A DNA stretch of 64,000 nucleotides from Lonsdalea iberica (GCF_002111585.1 NZ_LUTP01000001.1:62001-126000), one strand, 5' to 3'. Positions 28,335 to 43,251 are shown, counted from the stretch's first letter. Notes: a model not told the origin generated them from the sequence alone. Program-made: numbers and translations.

Positions 28335-29537
28335 ATGATAAGGCTATTGCGCCGGTTTGCCCGGCTGGATGCAGCGGCGGGAATAACGCTGATTGTTGCT
28401 ACGCTGCTGGCGTTGCTGATGGCGAATATTCCGCTGACGGCGATGGGATATGACAAGGTGCTGACTACGCCGCTCGTCGTCACGGTAGGAGGGATGAACA
28501 TTCATGCCTCGCTGCTGCACGCGATTAATGATGGCTTGATGACGCTGTTTTTTCTGATGGTGGGGCTTGAGGTCAAACGCGAGCTGATGGTTGGTGCATT
28601 GGCCAGTCGTCGTCAGGCGCTGTTACCCGTAGCTGCCGCTCTGGGAGGCATGGTGGCCCCCGCGCTGATCTATCTGGCGATCAATGCCGCAGATGCGCAT
28701 ACCCGGGTGGGGTGGGCCATTCCGACGGCGACGGACATCGCCTTCGCCGTCGGGATTCTGGTATTGCTGGGCAAACGGGTGCCGCTGGGGCTGAAAGTGT
28801 TCCTGCTGGCGCTGGCGATCATTGACGATCTGGGGGCGATTCTGGTGATTGCGCTGTTCTACACTCAGCAACTGCATGGGATGGCGTTGCTGGGGGCGGC
28901 GTTATCGGCAATGATTTTGGCGTATATGAACTGGCGGCAGGTGACGAATACGCCCGCTTATCTTTTGGTGGGCGCTGTTGTGTGGTTCTGCGTTCTGCTG
29001 TCGGGCGTGCATGCCACGCTGGCGGGTGTGGTGGTTGGCTTCCTCATTCCACTGCGTGCGCCAACTGGACAACCATCGCCCGCGAAAGCGCTGGAACATC
29101 GGCTGAGCGGTTGGGTCGCTTTTCTGATTATCCCGCTATTCGCATTCGCCAACGCGGGCATCGCGCTACAAGGCGTTGATGCCGGACAGATGCTTTCGCC
29201 GCTCACGGTGGGGATCGCCGCCGGTCTACTGATAGGAAAACCGCTGGGTATTATGTTGTTTAGCGGAGGGGTCATCGCTTTGCGGCTGGCGACGTTACCG
29301 GCGGGCGTAAACTTTCGTCAGCTTAGCGCGGTATCGGTGCTGTGCGGCATCGGTTTCACGATGTCCATTTTCATTACGCTGCTCTCTTTCGGCAGTGACG
29401 CGGATGCGGCGACGGTACTGTATGCCAAGCTCGCGATCCTGCTGAGTTCATTGGCGGCCGGCGTGTTTGGTTTTATCGCCTTGCGTATCGCGCTACCTGC
29501 CGTGCCGGCTTATACGCCGGTGCCGAGAGAAGAGTGA
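28335..29537 (+). CDS. nhaA: Na+/H+ antiporter NhaA
   Basis: Inner-membrane electrogenic antiporter exporting Na+ (or Li+) in exchange for two H+, important for salt and alkaline pH tolerance. The 400 residues form about 12 helices. The ion-binding aspartates are D164 and D165 in AIIDDLGAI, with the conserved D134 in PTATDIAFAVG. The N-terminal NDGLMTLFFLMVGLEVKREL motif is present. E. coli has 388 residues and an nhaR activator directly downstream; here no nhaR follows. Confidence 0.97.
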   Translation: MIRLLRRFARLDAAAGITLIVATLLALLMANIPLTAMGYDKVLTTPLVVTVGGMNIHASLLHAINDGLMTLFFLMVGLEVKRELMVGALASRRQALLPVAAALGGMVAPALIYLAINAADAHTRVGWAIPTATDIAFAVGILVLLGKRVPLGLKVFLLALAIIDDLGAILVIALFYTQQLHGMALLGAALSAMILAYMNWRQVTNTPAYLLVGAVVWFCVLLSGVHATLAGVVVGFLIPLRAPTGQPSPAKALEHRLSGWVAFLIIPLFAFANAGIALQGVDAGQMLSPLTVGIAAGLLIGKPLGIMLFSGGVIALRLATLPAGVNFRQLSAVSVLCGIGFTMSIFITLLSFGSDADAATVLYAKLAILLSSLAAGVFGFIALRIALPAVPAYTPVPREE

Positions 29538-29674
29538 TGTGTCGCCAGGCGCTGTAGGCATCGGATGGGGGAAGACGTTCGTCGTAATCACTGGCGCGGG
29601 CGATCCCTCATCGGGTCATGGTAACCGTATGTAAAATAAGACAAACGGGTGTTTTTTTTAGGATTTCAAGACAT

Positions 29675-29701
29675 AAAAAAACCGGCCTAGGCCGGTTTTT
29701 T
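29675..29701. terminator. Bidirectional terminator between nhaA and rpsT
   Basis: AACCGGCCTAGGCCGGTT is an uninterrupted palindrome, preceded by an A-run and followed by a T-run. It can therefore terminate transcription from both convergent genes. Confidence 0.9.
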
Positions 29702-29725
29702 CTAGCAATGTTCGCGAGAACGCGA

Positions 29726-29989
29726 TTATTGCAAAGCGTTGATCTGTGCGATCAGGTTTGACTTATGACGTGCAGCCTTGTTCTTGTGAATCAGGCCTTT
29801 GCTAGCCTGACGATCCACGATCGGTTGCATTTCATTAAACGCTTTCAGTGCTGCTTCTTTATCGCCAGTGGCGATCGCCGCGTATACTTTCTTGATGAAA
29901 GTGCGCATCATGGAGCGACGGCTTGCGTTATGCTTGCGACGCTTTTCAGACTGTACGGCGCGTTTCTTAGCTGATTTGATATTAGCCAA
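29726..29989 (-). CDS. rpsT: 30S ribosomal protein S20
   Basis: Primary-binding protein of the small subunit body. The product has 87 residues, very close to E. coli S20, beginning [20 protein letters not shown] after the initiator. The start codon is TTG at 29987-29989, preceded by GGGAG. The E. coli gene also uses UUG, and poor initiation there is part of S20 autoregulation. No ATG is available nearby in frame. Confidence 0.98.
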   Translation of the reverse strand: MANIKSAKKRAVQSEKRRKHNASRRSMMRTFIKKVYAAIATGDKEAALKAFNEMQPIVDRQASKGLIHKNKAARHKSNLIAQINALQ

Positions 29990-30393
29990 GGTCCAACTCC
30001 CAAATATATTCTATCGAGGACAATTCAAAGGCCGAGGAATATGCCCGGTTAGCCTTCTTTTGTCAATGGATTTGTGCAAATAAGCGCCGTTTGTACGTCA
30101 GCGCTTGTTACGTTGTGATGGCGCAGGATTTTAACAGCTTCACGTCGGGGAATACAGCCTTTCGCGCCATAAATCGGTATTAAAACGCGCAACGCGTGTT
30201 AACCGACTGATCTTGGCAACCACATGCCTTATCGGCCGTGAGATGCCGTCATCCCAGGCGGCATTTTTGCGCTTTTTCGACTCTCCGCCAGCGCTGAAAT
30301 CAGCAGGGCTGGCGATAAAAGGCACGCATCTCGGGTTAACCTTACTCGTTGTACAAGGTATAATCCGCCGATTTCCACTGTTTTGAGCCAGTT
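29990..30393. other. rpsT-ribF divergent intergenic region
   Basis: The gap holds the rpsT leader and promoters on the left and a ribF promoter on the right (TTAACC at 30336-30341, 17 bases, TATAAT at 30359-30364). E. coli has the small frame yaaY here; I see no supported coding frame. Confidence 0.55.
30336..30364 (+). promoter_or_regulatory. Promoter of the ribF-ileS-lspA-fkpB-ispH operon
   Basis: Consensus TATAAT -10 at 30359-30364 with TTAACC 17 bases upstream, 29 bases before the ribF start. Confidence 0.65.
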
Positions 30394-31335
30394 ATGCAGC
30401 TAATACGCGGTATACACAATCTTCAGGCACACCATCATGGTTGTGTGCTTACTATTGGTAACTTTGACGGTGTCCACCGCGGGCATCATGTGCTGCTCGA
30501 ACGCCTGAAACAGGAAGGGCAGAAGCGCGGACTGCCTGTGATGGTCATGATTTTTGAACCCCAGCCGCAGGAACTGTTCGGCGGCGAAAACGCGCCCGCC
30601 CGACTGACCCGGTTGCGCGATAAGGTGAAGTATTTGTCGCAGGCCGGCGTCGATTACCTGCTGTGCGTGAAGTTCGACGCGGCTTTCGCCGCCCACGATG
30701 CCCATGCCTTTATTTCCGATCTGCTGGTGAACAAGCTGGGCGTGAAATTCCTGGTGGTGGGTGATGACTTCCGCTTTGGCGCTGGTCGCAAAGGGGATTT
30801 CCTGTTATTACAGAAAGCGGGCGTCGAGCTGGACTTTGAGGTCATCAGCACGGACTCGTTCTGCAACGGTGGAAAGCGAGTGAGCAGCACTGCGGTGCGT
30901 GAAGCGCTCAGCCAGGACGATTTGGCGCAGGCCGAAGCGCTATTAGGGCATCCGTTCAGTATCTCTGGGCGCGTGGTGCACGGCAATGCGCTCGGTCGCA
31001 CGATAGGTTTCCCGACGGCGAACGTGCCGTTGAAACGTAAGGTGTCGCCGGTCAACGGCGTGTACGCCGTAAGCGTCTATGGGCTGGGCGATGAGCCTAT
31101 CCCCGGCGTGGCCAACATTGGAACGCGCCCGACAATCACTGGCGACAAACGTCAGCAGTTGGAAGTGCATTTGTTTGACGTCACGCTGGATTTGTATGGC
31201 CGCCATATAGAAGTGGTCATGCGCAAAAAACTACGTAATGAACAGCGGTTTGCTTCGCTTGATGCGCTGAAGCAGCAGATCGCTAATGATGAGGTGGCGG
31301 CCCGTGAATTCTTTGGGCTAAAGGCACCGGTTTAA
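30394..31335 (+). CDS. ribF: Bifunctional riboflavin kinase / FAD synthetase
   Basis: Makes FMN from riboflavin and then FAD. The 313 residues equal E. coli. The N-terminal adenylyltransferase has [14 protein letters not shown] (about residues 19-32) and ISTDSF...[12 protein letters not shown]. The C-terminal kinase, from about residue 185, has [11 protein letters not shown] and [10 protein letters not shown]. It is the first gene of the run to ispH and starts 29 bases after a TATAAT box. Confidence 0.98.
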   Translation: MQLIRGIHNLQAHHHGCVLTIGNFDGVHRGHHVLLERLKQEGQKRGLPVMVMIFEPQPQELFGGENAPARLTRLRDKVKYLSQAGVDYLLCVKFDAAFAAHDAHAFISDLLVNKLGVKFLVVGDDFRFGAGRKGDFLLLQKAGVELDFEVISTDSFCNGGKRVSSTAVREALSQDDLAQAEALLGHPFSISGRVVHGNALGRTIGFPTANVPLKRKVSPVNGVYAVSVYGLGDEPIPGVANIGTRPTITGDKRQQLEVHLFDVTLDLYGRHIEVVMRKKLRNEQRFASLDALKQQIANDEVAAREFFGLKAPV

Positions 31336-31367
31336 TTTTTCTAGCCGAAAACGAAATCGAGAATCTA

Positions 31368-34187
31368 ATGAGTGACTATAAAACTACCCTGAATTTGCCG
31401 GAAACAGGGTTCCCGATGCGTGGCGATCTCGCCAAGCGCGAACCTGATATGCTGAAACGTTGGTACGATCAGGATCTGTACGGGATTATTCGTAGCGCCA
31501 AGCAAGGTAAGAAAACCTTCATCCTGCACGATGGCCCCCCGTACGCCAACGGCAACATTCACATTGGTCACTCGGTTAACAAGATTCTCAAAGACATTAT
31601 TATCAAGTCCAAAGGGCTTTCCGGCTACGACTCGCCCTATATTCCGGGGTGGGACTGTCATGGTTTGCCTATCGAGCTGAAAGTTGAGCAACTGGTTGGT
31701 AAGCCGGGCGAAAAAGTCAGCGCGGCAGAGTTCCGTCAGGCGTGCCGTAAGTACGCGGCAGAGCAGGTCGCCGGCCAGAAAAAAGACTTCATTCGACTGG
31801 GCGTGCTGGGCGAGTGGGATCATCCCTATCTGACGATGGACTTCGACACTGAAGCCAACATTATCCGCGCGCTGGGCAAGATCATCGCCAACGGCCACCT
31901 GCACAAAGGCGCCAAGCCGGTTCACTGGTGCGCCGACTGCGGTTCCGCACTGGCGGAAGCGGAAGTCGAATACTACGACAAAACCTCTCCTTCTATTGAT
32001 GTCGCTTTCAGCGCGGTCGACCGTTCCGCCGTGGCGGCGAAGTTCGGCGTGTCCGCCGATGCGGTAGAGGGCGCAATCTCTCTGGTGATTTGGACCACGA
32101 CCCCGTGGACCCTGCCGGCTAACCGCGCTATCTCGCTGAATGCGGAATTTATTTACCAACTGGTGCAGGTGGACGGTCAGGCGCTGATTCTGGCGGCGGA
32201 TTTGGTCGAAAGCGTCATGCAGCGTCTGGGCGTTGCCGAATGGAAAGTGCTGGGCGAATGCCAAGGTAACGCGCTGGAGCTGCTGCGCTTTAATCACCCG
32301 TTCATGGGCTTCGATGTCCCGGCGATTCTGGGCGAACACGTCACGCTGGATGCCGGTACGGGCGCTGTCCATACCGCGGGCGGACACGGTCCAGATGACT
32401 ATGTCATCAGTCAGAAATATCAGTTGGAAATCGCCAACCCCGTGGGGCCGAACGGCTGCTATCTGCCGGGCACATTCCCAGGGTTGGACGGCCAGTTCGT
32501 CTTCAAAGCCAACGACACGGTCGTTGAAATGCTGCGCGAGCGCGGCGTGCTGCTGCACGTTGAAAAACTGCTGCACAGCTATCCTTGCTGCTGGCGTCAC
32601 AAAACGCCGATAATCTTCCGCGCCACCCCGCAGTGGTTTATCAGCATGGATCAGAAAGGGCTGCGTCAGCAGTCGCTGTCAGAAATCAAAGGCGTGCAGT
32701 GGATCCCAGACTGGGGACAAGCGCGTATCGAAACCATGGTCGCGAATCGCCCGGATTGGTGTATTTCCCGTCAGCGCACATGGGGTGTGCCGATGTCGCT
32801 GTTCGTGCATAAAGAGACCGAAGCGTTGCACCCGCGTACCGTGGAACTGATGGAAGCCGTCGCTAAACGCGTTGAGCAGGATGGCATTCAGGCATGGTGG
32901 GATCTGGACCCGGCGGAGCTGCTGGGCGAAGACGCCGCCAACTACGTCAAAGTGCCTGATACGCTGGATGTTTGGTTTGACTCCGGTTCTACCCATGCCT
33001 CTGTCGTCGACGTGCGTCCGGAGTTCGGCGGCCACGCAGCAGACATGTATCTGGAGGGCTCCGACCAGCATCGCGGGTGGTTCATGTCTTCTCTGATGAT
33101 CTCTACCGCCATCAAAGGTAAAGCGCCATACCGTCAGGTACTGACTCACGGTTTCACCGTTGACGGACAAGGCCGCAAAATGTCCAAGTCTATCGGCAAC
33201 ACGGTCAGCCCGCAGGACGTGATGGACAAACTGGGCGCCGACATTCTGCGCCTGTGGATCGGCTCCACCGACTACTCCGGTGAGATCGCCGTGTCCGATG
33301 AAATCCTGAAACGCTCCGCCGACGCCTACCGCCGTATTCGCAACACCGCGCGCTTCCTGCTGGCCAACCTGAACGGTTTCGACCCGGCGCAGCACAGCGT
33401 GGCGCCTCAGGATATGGTCGTGCTCGATCGCTGGGCGGTCGGTTGCGCGAAAGCCGCGCAGGAAGAGATTCTGGATGCGTACGAAAACTACGATTTCCAC
33501 CGTGTCGTCCAGCGTCTGATGCAGTTCTGTTCGATCGAAATGGGATCGTTCTATCTCGATATCATCAAAGATCGTCAGTACACCGCGAAGAGCGACAGCG
33601 TCGCGCGTCGCAGCTGTCAGACGGCCCTGTTCCACATCGCCGAAGCGCTGGTGCGCTGGATGGCGCCGATCCTCTCCTTTACTGCGGACGAGATCTGGGC
33701 TTACCTGCCGGGCGAACGCGCGCAGTACGTCTTCACTGAAGAGTGGTATGACGGCTTGTTCGGGCTTGACGGTGAAGAAAGCATGAACGAGGCTTTCTGG
33801 GCCGACATGCTGCAAATCCGCAGCGAAGTGAACAAGGTGATCGAACAGGCGCGTAACGACAAACACATCCGTGGATCTCTGGAAGCTTCCGTCACGCTGT
33901 ATGCGGATAGCGCACTGACTGAGAAGCTGAATCGGCTGCAGCCGGAGCTGCATTTCGCGCTGCTGACCTCTAAAGCGACCATCGCGTCTTACGACGATGC
34001 GCCTGCGGATGCGCAGCAGACGGAATTATCAGGGCTGAAAATTGTCCTTGGTAAGGCTGACGGCGAGAAATGCCCGCGCTGCTGGCATTTTGAAACGGAT
34101 ATCGGCACGGACTCCGAGCATCCTGAAGTGTGCGGTCGCTGTGCTACCAACGTCGGTGGTGCGGGCGAAGTGCGTAAATTCGTCTAA
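31368..34187 (+). CDS. ileS: Isoleucyl-tRNA synthetase
   Basis: Class I synthetase that charges tRNA-Ile and edits valine. The 939 residues compare with 938 in E. coli. HIGH appears as NGNIHIGHS near residues 61-69. The KMSKS loop is exact at residues 604-608 ([10 protein letters not shown]). A C-terminal zinc finger is formed by [10 protein letters not shown] and CGRCATN. The stop TAA overlaps the ATG of lspA by one base (TAATG), so translation is coupled. Confidence 0.98.
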   Translation: MSDYKTTLNLPETGFPMRGDLAKREPDMLKRWYDQDLYGIIRSAKQGKKTFILHDGPPYANGNIHIGHSVNKILKDIIIKSKGLSGYDSPYIPGWDCHGLPIELKVEQLVGKPGEKVSAAEFRQACRKYAAEQVAGQKKDFIRLGVLGEWDHPYLTMDFDTEANIIRALGKIIANGHLHKGAKPVHWCADCGSALAEAEVEYYDKTSPSIDVAFSAVDRSAVAAKFGVSADAVEGAISLVIWTTTPWTLPANRAISLNAEFIYQLVQVDGQALILAADLVESVMQRLGVAEWKVLGECQGNALELLRFNHPFMGFDVPAILGEHVTLDAGTGAVHTAGGHGPDDYVISQKYQLEIANPVGPNGCYLPGTFPGLDGQFVFKANDTVVEMLRERGVLLHVEKLLHSYPCCWRHKTPIIFRATPQWFISMDQKGLRQQSLSEIKGVQWIPDWGQARIETMVANRPDWCISRQRTWGVPMSLFVHKETEALHPRTVELMEAVAKRVEQDGIQAWWDLDPAELLGEDAANYVKVPDTLDVWFDSGSTHASVVDVRPEFGGHAADMYLEGSDQHRGWFMSSLMISTAIKGKAPYRQVLTHGFTVDGQGRKMSKSIGNTVSPQDVMDKLGADILRLWIGSTDYSGEIAVSDEILKRSADAYRRIRNTARFLLANLNGFDPAQHSVAPQDMVVLDRWAVGCAKAAQEEILDAYENYDFHRVVQRLMQFCSIEMGSFYLDIIKDRQYTAKSDSVARRSCQTALFHIAEALVRWMAPILSFTADEIWAYLPGERAQYVFTEEWYDGLFGLDGEESMNEAFWADMLQIRSEVNKVIEQARNDKHIRGSLEASVTLYADSALTEKLNRLQPELHFALLTSKATIASYDDAPADAQQTELSGLKIVLGKADGEKCPRCWHFETDIGTDSEHPEVCGRCATNVGGAGEVRKFV

Positions 34188-34693
34188 TGAGACACTCTAT
34201 GAAATCAACGGGACTGCGCTGGCTTTGGCTGGCGCTGGTAGTGCTGGTAGTGGATTTGGGCAGTAAGCAGTGGGTCATGACCCACTTTCAGTTGGGGGAA
34301 TCGCTGCCGCTGATCCCATTCTTTAATCTGACCTATGCTCATAATCCGGGCGCGGCGTTCAGCTTCCTGGCCGATAAAGATGGCTGGCAACGTTGGTTCT
34401 TTGCGGTGATCGCGCTGGCGATTACGGCGGCTTTGCTGGTTATGATGTACCGCTCCAGCGCCAGCCAGAAACTGAACAACATTGCTTACGCCATGATTAT
34501 CGGCGGCGCGGTGGGTAACCTGACCGATCGCCTGGTTCATGGTTATGTTATTGATTTTGTTGATTTCTACATCAATGACTGGCATTACCCCATCTTCAAT
34601 ATCGCCGATGCGGGCATCTGTATCGGAGCATTGCTGATTGTGCTCGAAGGCTTTTTCGTGTCCTCTGAGAAGAAAAAAGCCGAAGGAAAATAG
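34187..34693 (+). CDS. lspA: Lipoprotein signal peptidase (signal peptidase II)
   Basis: Inner-membrane aspartyl protease that removes signal peptides from prolipoproteins after diacylglycerylation. The 168 residues include four membrane helices. The catalytic aspartates lie in [10 protein letters not shown] and FNIADAG. The start ATG overlaps the ileS stop. An alternative ATG at 34199 (MKSTGLRW) is possible, but the E. coli N terminus aligns with the first. The product serves the lipoprotein pathway and its gene order matches E. coli. Confidence 0.97.
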   Translation: MRHSMKSTGLRWLWLALVVLVVDLGSKQWVMTHFQLGESLPLIPFFNLTYAHNPGAAFSFLADKDGWQRWFFAVIALAITAALLVMMYRSSASQKLNNIAYAMIIGGAVGNLTDRLVHGYVIDFVDFYINDWHYPIFNIADAGICIGALLIVLEGFFVSSEKKKAEGK

Positions 34694-34696
34694 CGC

Positions 34697-35170
34697 ATGT
34701 CTGACCGTGTTCAGAACCATAGCGCCGTGCTGGTGCATTTCACGTTGACGCTGGAAGACGGCTCTGTCGCGGAAAGTACCCAGCGTAGCGGAAAACCGGC
34801 GCTGTTCCGTCTGGGGGACGGCAGTTTGTCCCCCGATCTGGAGCAGCAACTGCTAGGGCTACAGGCGGGCGATAAACGTCGCTTCAGCCTGCCGCCCGAG
34901 TCTGCTTTCGGCGACGCCAATCCCGATTTGATTCAGTTCTTCCTGCGACGCGACTTCGCCGAAACCGGCGTGCCCGACGTGGGAACGATCATGTTGTTCA
35001 GCGGCATTGGCGGTCGGGATATGCCGGGCATTATTCAGGCAGTGGCGGAGGAGTCCGTCACCGTCGATTTCAACCATCCTTTGGCTGGACATACCATCAC
35101 GTTCGACATCGACGTGCAGGCTATCGAACCCCCGTTACAGGAGGAGAAGCATGAAAATCTTGCTGGCTAA
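34697..35170 (+). CDS. fkpB: FKBP-type peptidyl-prolyl isomerase FkpB (SlpA)
   Basis: Small cytoplasmic proline isomerase and chaperone of the SlyD/SlpA type. The 157 residues (E. coli 149) begin [22 protein letters not shown], with the FKBP core [19 protein letters not shown] and the insert-in-flap domain around residues 75-120. The 3' end overlaps the ispH start by 20 bases, so the two are translationally coupled. Confidence 0.95.
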   Translation: MSDRVQNHSAVLVHFTLTLEDGSVAESTQRSGKPALFRLGDGSLSPDLEQQLLGLQAGDKRRFSLPPESAFGDANPDLIQFFLRRDFAETGVPDVGTIMLFSGIGGRDMPGIIQAVAEESVTVDFNHPLAGHTITFDIDVQAIEPPLQEEKHENLAG

Positions 35171-36101
35171 CCCCCGCGGGTTCTGCGCAGGCGTCGACCG
35201 CGCGATCAGCATCGTGGAACGCGCGCTGGAGATCTACGGCGCGCCGATTTACGTGCGTCATGAGGTGGTGCATAACCGCTTTGTCGTTAACGGCCTGCGG
35301 GAACGCGGCGCTATTTTTATCGAGCAAATTGATGAAGTGCCGGACGGCGCAATCCTGATTTTCTCAGCCCACGGCGTTTCTCAGGCGGTGCGCGCAGAGG
35401 CTAAAAGCCGCGATTTGAGCGTGTTCGACGCCACCTGTCCGCTGGTCACCAAGGTGCATATGGAAGTGGCGCGCGCCAGTCGGAAGGGGATGGAGGCGAT
35501 TCTGATCGGCCACGCGGGGCATCCCGAAGTGGAAGGCACCATGGGGCAGTACAACAACCCCGAGGGTGGGATGTATCTGGTCGAGAGTCCTGAAGACGTG
35601 TTCGCGCTGCAGGTTAAGCATGAAGACAAGCTGTGCTTTATGACGCAAACCACCTTGTCCGTGGACGACACCTATGCGGTGATTGATGCCCTGAGGGAGC
35701 GTTTTCCGAAGATCATCGGGCCGCGTAAGGACGATATCTGCTATGCGACAACCAACCGGCAGGAAGCCGTGCGACATTTGTCTGGCGAAGCGGACGTCGT
35801 GCTGGTGGTCGGTTCGAAAAACTCCTCCAACTCAAACCGTTTGGCAGAGCTGGCTCAGCGTGTGGGCAAACGCGCTTATCTTATTGACTCGGCTGACGAT
35901 ATTCAGGAAGCTTGGCTCAACAATGCGACCTGTGTCGGCGTCACGGCCGGTGCGTCCGCGCCTGACGTGCTGGTGCAGGAGGTCGTACAGCGTCTGCGGT
36001 CGCTGGGCGGCGAAGTGGCGCATGAGATGGTCGGACGCGAGGAAAACATCGTGTTCGAAGTGCCGAAAGAGCTGCGCGTTGAAATCAAACAGGTCGACTA
36101 A
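35151..36101 (+). CDS. ispH: 4-hydroxy-3-methylbut-2-enyl diphosphate reductase IspH
   Basis: Last enzyme of the MEP isoprenoid pathway, an iron-sulfur reductase yielding IPP and DMAPP. The ATG at 35151 follows GGAGGAG and gives 316 residues, as in E. coli. The three cluster cysteines are C12 (RGFCAGVD), C96 (DATCPLV) and C197 (DDICYATTN). The long upstream in-frame extension overlaps fkpB and is rejected. Confidence 0.98.
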   Translation: MKILLANPRGFCAGVDRAISIVERALEIYGAPIYVRHEVVHNRFVVNGLRERGAIFIEQIDEVPDGAILIFSAHGVSQAVRAEAKSRDLSVFDATCPLVTKVHMEVARASRKGMEAILIGHAGHPEVEGTMGQYNNPEGGMYLVESPEDVFALQVKHEDKLCFMTQTTLSVDDTYAVIDALRERFPKIIGPRKDDICYATTNRQEAVRHLSGEADVVLVVGSKNSSNSNRLAELAQRVGKRAYLIDSADDIQEAWLNNATCVGVTAGASAPDVLVQEVVQRLRSLGGEVAHEMVGREENIVFEVPKELRVEIKQVD

Positions 36102-36112
36102 CGATCTGACAG

Positions 36113-36139
36113 AACGACAGCCCGTTCGGCGCTGTCGTT
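36113..36139 (+). terminator. Terminator after ispH
   Basis: AACGACAGC and GCTGTCGTT form a perfect 9-bp stem with a 9-base loop, 11 bases after the ispH stop, followed by pyrimidine-rich TCCTCC. Confidence 0.65.
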
Positions 36140-36166
36140 TCCTCCTTCCCGAAATATTTCCCTGCG

Positions 36167-36194
36167 TTGAAACTGCATGTTTATGCGTTATAGT
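36167..36194 (+). promoter_or_regulatory. Candidate dapB promoter
   Basis: TTGAAA (36167-36172), 16 bases, TATAGT (36189-36194). This predicts a leader of about 185 bases before dapB, ending in a repeat ATGCAT-TTTTT-ATGCAT just ahead of the gene. Confidence 0.55.
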
Positions 36195-36372
36195 GATGAA
36201 CCTGCATGACACCTTTATCACCGCGAAAATGGCGTCTTCGTCCCCTCAGCGAGCGGTGGCGCGGGTTTCAGAGACGGGAAACGAGCTCATTTTCACCGGT
36301 CGGCAAATTGCTTCACTTTCTGCCGCCCGGTTTGGTTACCCTGAATGCATTTTTTATGCATGACATGAATAA

Positions 36373-37206
<834 letters not shown>

Positions 37207-37243
37207 TTTGTAAAATTACGGCGTCTTGATAAATAATTGATTT

Positions 37244-37269
37244 AAATGACACCTTTTGGTGTCATTTTT
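37244..37269 (+). terminator. dapB terminator
   Basis: AAATGACACC pairs perfectly with GGTGTCATTT across a TTTT loop, ending in a T-run. Confidence 0.93.
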
Positions 37270-37421
37270 GTTTATATAGAAAAATATCGGTCATTGCCTT
37301 ATTTCTATTTTAGATTGTTGTAATCTCACTTATTCTTCCCCGTAAAGGCCGTTTTTTGACATCGTGTTATCCTGTTATACGCAATTAATGCCGTCACAAT
37401 CACTTTTTGGGTCATCTCGGT

Positions 37422-37437
37422 TAGCAACCGTTTTCTT
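37422..37437 (+). promoter_or_regulatory. Candidate PurR box upstream of carA
   Basis: TAGCAACCGTTTTCTT keeps the GCAA-N-CGTTT-N-C core of the PurR consensus ACGCAAACGTTTGCGT. PurR is known to repress carAB P1 in E. coli from an upstream site. Confidence 0.55.
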
Positions 37438-37590
37438 GTGCCATTTTATGTGTGTTTTTATGGCTGTCGACTGAGATTATTGACTGAATGCGTATAAACA
37501 TAAGAAAAAATCCTCTTTTGGATGGACAATTTATCGGGCCGTCATTAAAATGCGCCCAATTTGCCGAAAATTTACCTTACAGGTGGTTTT

Positions 37591-37628
37591 TGCATTGATT
37601 TAGATCGGTTAATCTGAATTAATATGCA
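37591..37628 (+). promoter_or_regulatory. Candidate ArgR (ARG box) region at carA P2
   Basis: TGAATTAATATGCA (37615-37628) is one mismatch from the TGAAT-N4-ATTCA core. A weaker copy, TGCATTGATTTAGA, lies at 37591-37604. The centres are 24 bases apart, slightly more than the usual 21. Position just before the ribosome site fits the arginine-repressed P2. Confidence 0.5.
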
Positions 37629-37661
37629 AATAACGTGATTGTTTATTCCTTGGAGGGTGTT

Positions 37662-38807
37662 TTGATTAAGTCAGCGCTATTGGTTCTGGAAGACGGAACC
37701 CAATTCCACGGTCGGGCCATTGGGGCAGAGGGATCGGCTGTGGGGGAAGTGGTCTTCAATACGTCGATGACCGGTTATCAAGAAATCCTCACTGATCCTT
37801 CCTACTCCCGCCAGATTGTTACTCTTACGTATCCCCACATTGGTAATGTCGGCGTCAACGCCAGCGACGAAGAATCCTCATCCATTCAGGCACAAGGCCT
37901 GATTATTCGCGACCTCCCCCTCATTGCCAGCAATTACCGCAGCCAGGAAACGCTCTCAAACTACCTCCAGCGCAACAATATTGTGGCGATTGCGGATATC
38001 GATACCCGCAAGTTGACGCGTTTGCTGAGGGAGAAAGGCGCGCAAAACGGCTGCATTATCGTGGGCGACGCGCCGGATGCCGCGCTAGCGCTGGAAAAAG
38101 CGCGGTCATTCCCTGGCTTGAAGGGCATGGATCTGGCGAAAGAGGTGACGACCACCGCCAGTTACGAATGGCGTCAGGGGAGCTGGACGCTATTGGGCGA
38201 TCTGCCGACGGCGAAAGACGAAAGCGAGCTGCCTTACCACGTGGTGGCCTACGATTACGGTGCCAAGCGCAATATCCTGCGCATGCTGGTCGACCGCGGC
38301 TGCCGTCTGACGGTTGTTCCGGCCCAGACGTCGGCCGAAGATGTCTTGAAACTTAATCCGGACGGCGTGTTTCTGTCCAACGGTCCCGGCGACCCGGCAC
38401 CTTGCGACTACGCCATTGACGCCATCAAAACCCTGCTGGATCGCGATATCCCGATCTTCGGCATTTGCTTAGGCCACCAGCTACTGGCCCTGGCCAGCGG
38501 CGCCGACACCATCAAAATGAAATTCGGCCACCACGGCGGCAACCACCCGGTGAAAGATCTGGATGCGGACCGCGTGATGATTACCGCTCAGAACCACGGC
38601 TTTGCGGTAGACGAAGCCACGTTGCCGGCGAATTTGCGCGTCACGCACAAATCGCTGTTCGACGGTTCCCTGCAAGGCATTCACCGCACCGATAAACCGG
38701 CTTTCAGCTTCCAGGGACACCCTGAAGCCAGTCCGGGGCCGCATGATGCCGCGCCGCTGTTTGACCACTTTATCGAGCTGATTGAGTCTTACCGTAACAC
38801 CCAATAA
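37662..38807 (+). CDS. carA: Carbamoyl-phosphate synthase small (glutaminase) subunit
   Basis: Hydrolyses glutamine and channels ammonia to CarB for carbamoyl phosphate, used in arginine and pyrimidine synthesis. The start is TTG at 37662, five bases after GGAGGG, giving 381 residues (E. coli 382, also a UUG start) beginning with fMet then [16 protein letters not shown]. The class I amidotransferase nucleophile is C269 in FGICLGHQL, with the [10 protein letters not shown] histidine/glutamate pair near the C terminus. An ATT-type extension upstream is not needed. carB follows after 79 bases. Confidence 0.97.
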   Translation: MIKSALLVLEDGTQFHGRAIGAEGSAVGEVVFNTSMTGYQEILTDPSYSRQIVTLTYPHIGNVGVNASDEESSSIQAQGLIIRDLPLIASNYRSQETLSNYLQRNNIVAIADIDTRKLTRLLREKGAQNGCIIVGDAPDAALALEKARSFPGLKGMDLAKEVTTTASYEWRQGSWTLLGDLPTAKDESELPYHVVAYDYGAKRNILRMLVDRGCRLTVVPAQTSAEDVLKLNPDGVFLSNGPGDPAPCDYAIDAIKTLLDRDIPIFGICLGHQLLALASGADTIKMKFGHHGGNHPVKDLDADRVMITAQNHGFAVDEATLPANLRVTHKSLFDGSLQGIHRTDKPAFSFQGHPEASPGPHDAAPLFDHFIELIESYRNTQ

Positions 38808-38886
38808 TCAGAAGACGCTGACTCGTCGCCGCGCAGGGGAATCCCCCTTGGACGGCGGCGGGTCAGCGGGTTCTCAGGAGCGAGAA

Positions 38887-42110
<3,224 letters not shown>

Positions 42111-42131
42111 CTCCCTTTCATCTAGGAAGTC

Positions 42132-42172
42132 GAAAAACGGGCCGATTGGTTATACCGACTGGCCCGTTTTTT
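42132..42172 (+). terminator. carAB operon terminator
   Basis: ACGGGCCGATTGGT and CCGACTGGCCCGT form a long imperfect stem with a TATA loop, followed by seven T residues. Confidence 0.93.
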
Positions 42173-42327
42173 TATTGATATTTCATTATGTTGAATCTGT
42201 ATTCGGTAGCACAAACGACTACCTTTCCTGAAAAAGACGCATTTAGCGTCTACGCTTAAAGGGTGACCCCAACGTGTGCGGGTGAGTGTTTTTTATCCGT
42301 CCGAACATCCTTTATCAGGAGATAAGT

Positions 42328-43251
42328 ATGGCTTCGCATGAGAAAGAAGGTCAGTCTTCACATTCTGTTTTAACCGGCAAAAATCCGGTCGATGCCTACC
42401 CCAAGCCCCCATTTCCCAGCCAGCCGCAAACCCCGCCGGGGCTAGCGAGCAAAATGCAGCCGCTGCCGGATCACGGTGAGAAAAGTTATCGCGGCTCGGG
42501 TCGACTTGAGGGCCGAAAAGCGCTGGTGACTGGCGGAGACTCTGGTATTGGCCGCGCGGTGGCGATCGCCTATGCGCGTGAAGGGGCGGATGTCGCGATC
42601 AACTATCTGCCCGAAGAAGAGTCCGATGCTAAAGAGGTTATTGACCTTATTCGCGCCGAAGGCCGTACGGCAGTGGCGATACCGGGCGATATTCGCGACG
42701 AAGCGTTCTGCCACAAACTGGTGGACGAGGCGGTGCATAAGCTGGGCGGGCTGGACATTTTGGTTAATAACGCCGGACGCCAGCAGTACGTGGAGTCTAT
42801 CGCGCAGCTGACGACCGAAGCGTTCGACGCCACGTTCAAAACCAACGTTTACGCGCCATTCTGGATCAGCAAAGCCGCGTTGCAGCATATGAAACCCGGC
42901 TCGGCGATTATCAATACGACCTCAGTACAGGCCTTCAACCCCAGCGCGATCCTGTTGGATTATGCGCAGACCAAGGCTTGTAATGTGGCCTTCACCAAGG
43001 CGCTGGCGAAACAGATCACCGGCAAAGGGATTCGTGTCAACGCGGTGGCGCCAGGACCCTACTGGACGGCGTTGCAGTCGAGCGGCGGTCAGCCGATGGA
43101 GATGGTGCAGCAGTTTGCCGCGAGTTCGCCGATGGGGCGTCCGGGGCAGCCGGTGGAAATTGCGCCGCTGTATGTCACCCTGGCGTCGGCGGAAGCCAGT
43201 TACACCTCCGGTCAGGTATGGTGCGCGGACGGCGGCACAGGCACATTGTAG
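42328..43251 (+). CDS. Short-chain dehydrogenase/reductase, YghA-like
   Basis: Classical SDR oxidoreductase related to E. coli YghA and Bacillus YhdF-type proteins; probably an NADP-dependent aldehyde reductase, substrate not settled. The ATG at 42328 follows AGGAG and gives 307 residues. A proline-rich N-terminal extension (about 1-60) precedes the cofactor motif TGGDSGIG near residue 67. NNAG, the catalytic serine in NTTSVQAF, and YAQTK (tyrosine and lysine) follow. It ends with the family signature GQVWCADGGTG. It stands alone between carB and yjjP. Confidence 0.92.
   Translation: MASHEKEGQSSHSVLTGKNPVDAYPKPPFPSQPQTPPGLASKMQPLPDHGEKSYRGSGRLEGRKALVTGGDSGIGRAVAIAYAREGADVAINYLPEEESDAKEVIDLIRAEGRTAVAIPGDIRDEAFCHKLVDEAVHKLGGLDILVNNAGRQQYVESIAQLTTEAFDATFKTNVYAPFWISKAALQHMKPGSAIINTTSVQAFNPSAILLDYAQTKACNVAFTKALAKQITGKGIRVNAVAPGPYWTALQSSGGQPMEMVQQFAASSPMGRPGQPVEIAPLYVTLASAEASYTSGQVWCADGGTGTL

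Larger units (their letters stand above)
37270..37661. other. carAB control region
   Basis: No gene is present. The gap corresponds to the tandem promoters of E. coli carAB, purine/pyrimidine-controlled P1 and arginine-controlled P2. A PurR-like and an ArgR-like site are listed separately. The spacing between them (about 190 bases) resembles a two-promoter layout. Confidence 0.6.

Noticed and set aside
31365-33953. Open frames of 411 and 424 codons antisense to ileS
   Set aside because: Same codon-bias shadow effect; composition is that of reversed ileS codons and no conserved domain is visible.
37635-37661. Upstream start for carA
   Set aside because: It would place the ribosome site inside the coding frame; the TTG at 37662 matches the known family start.
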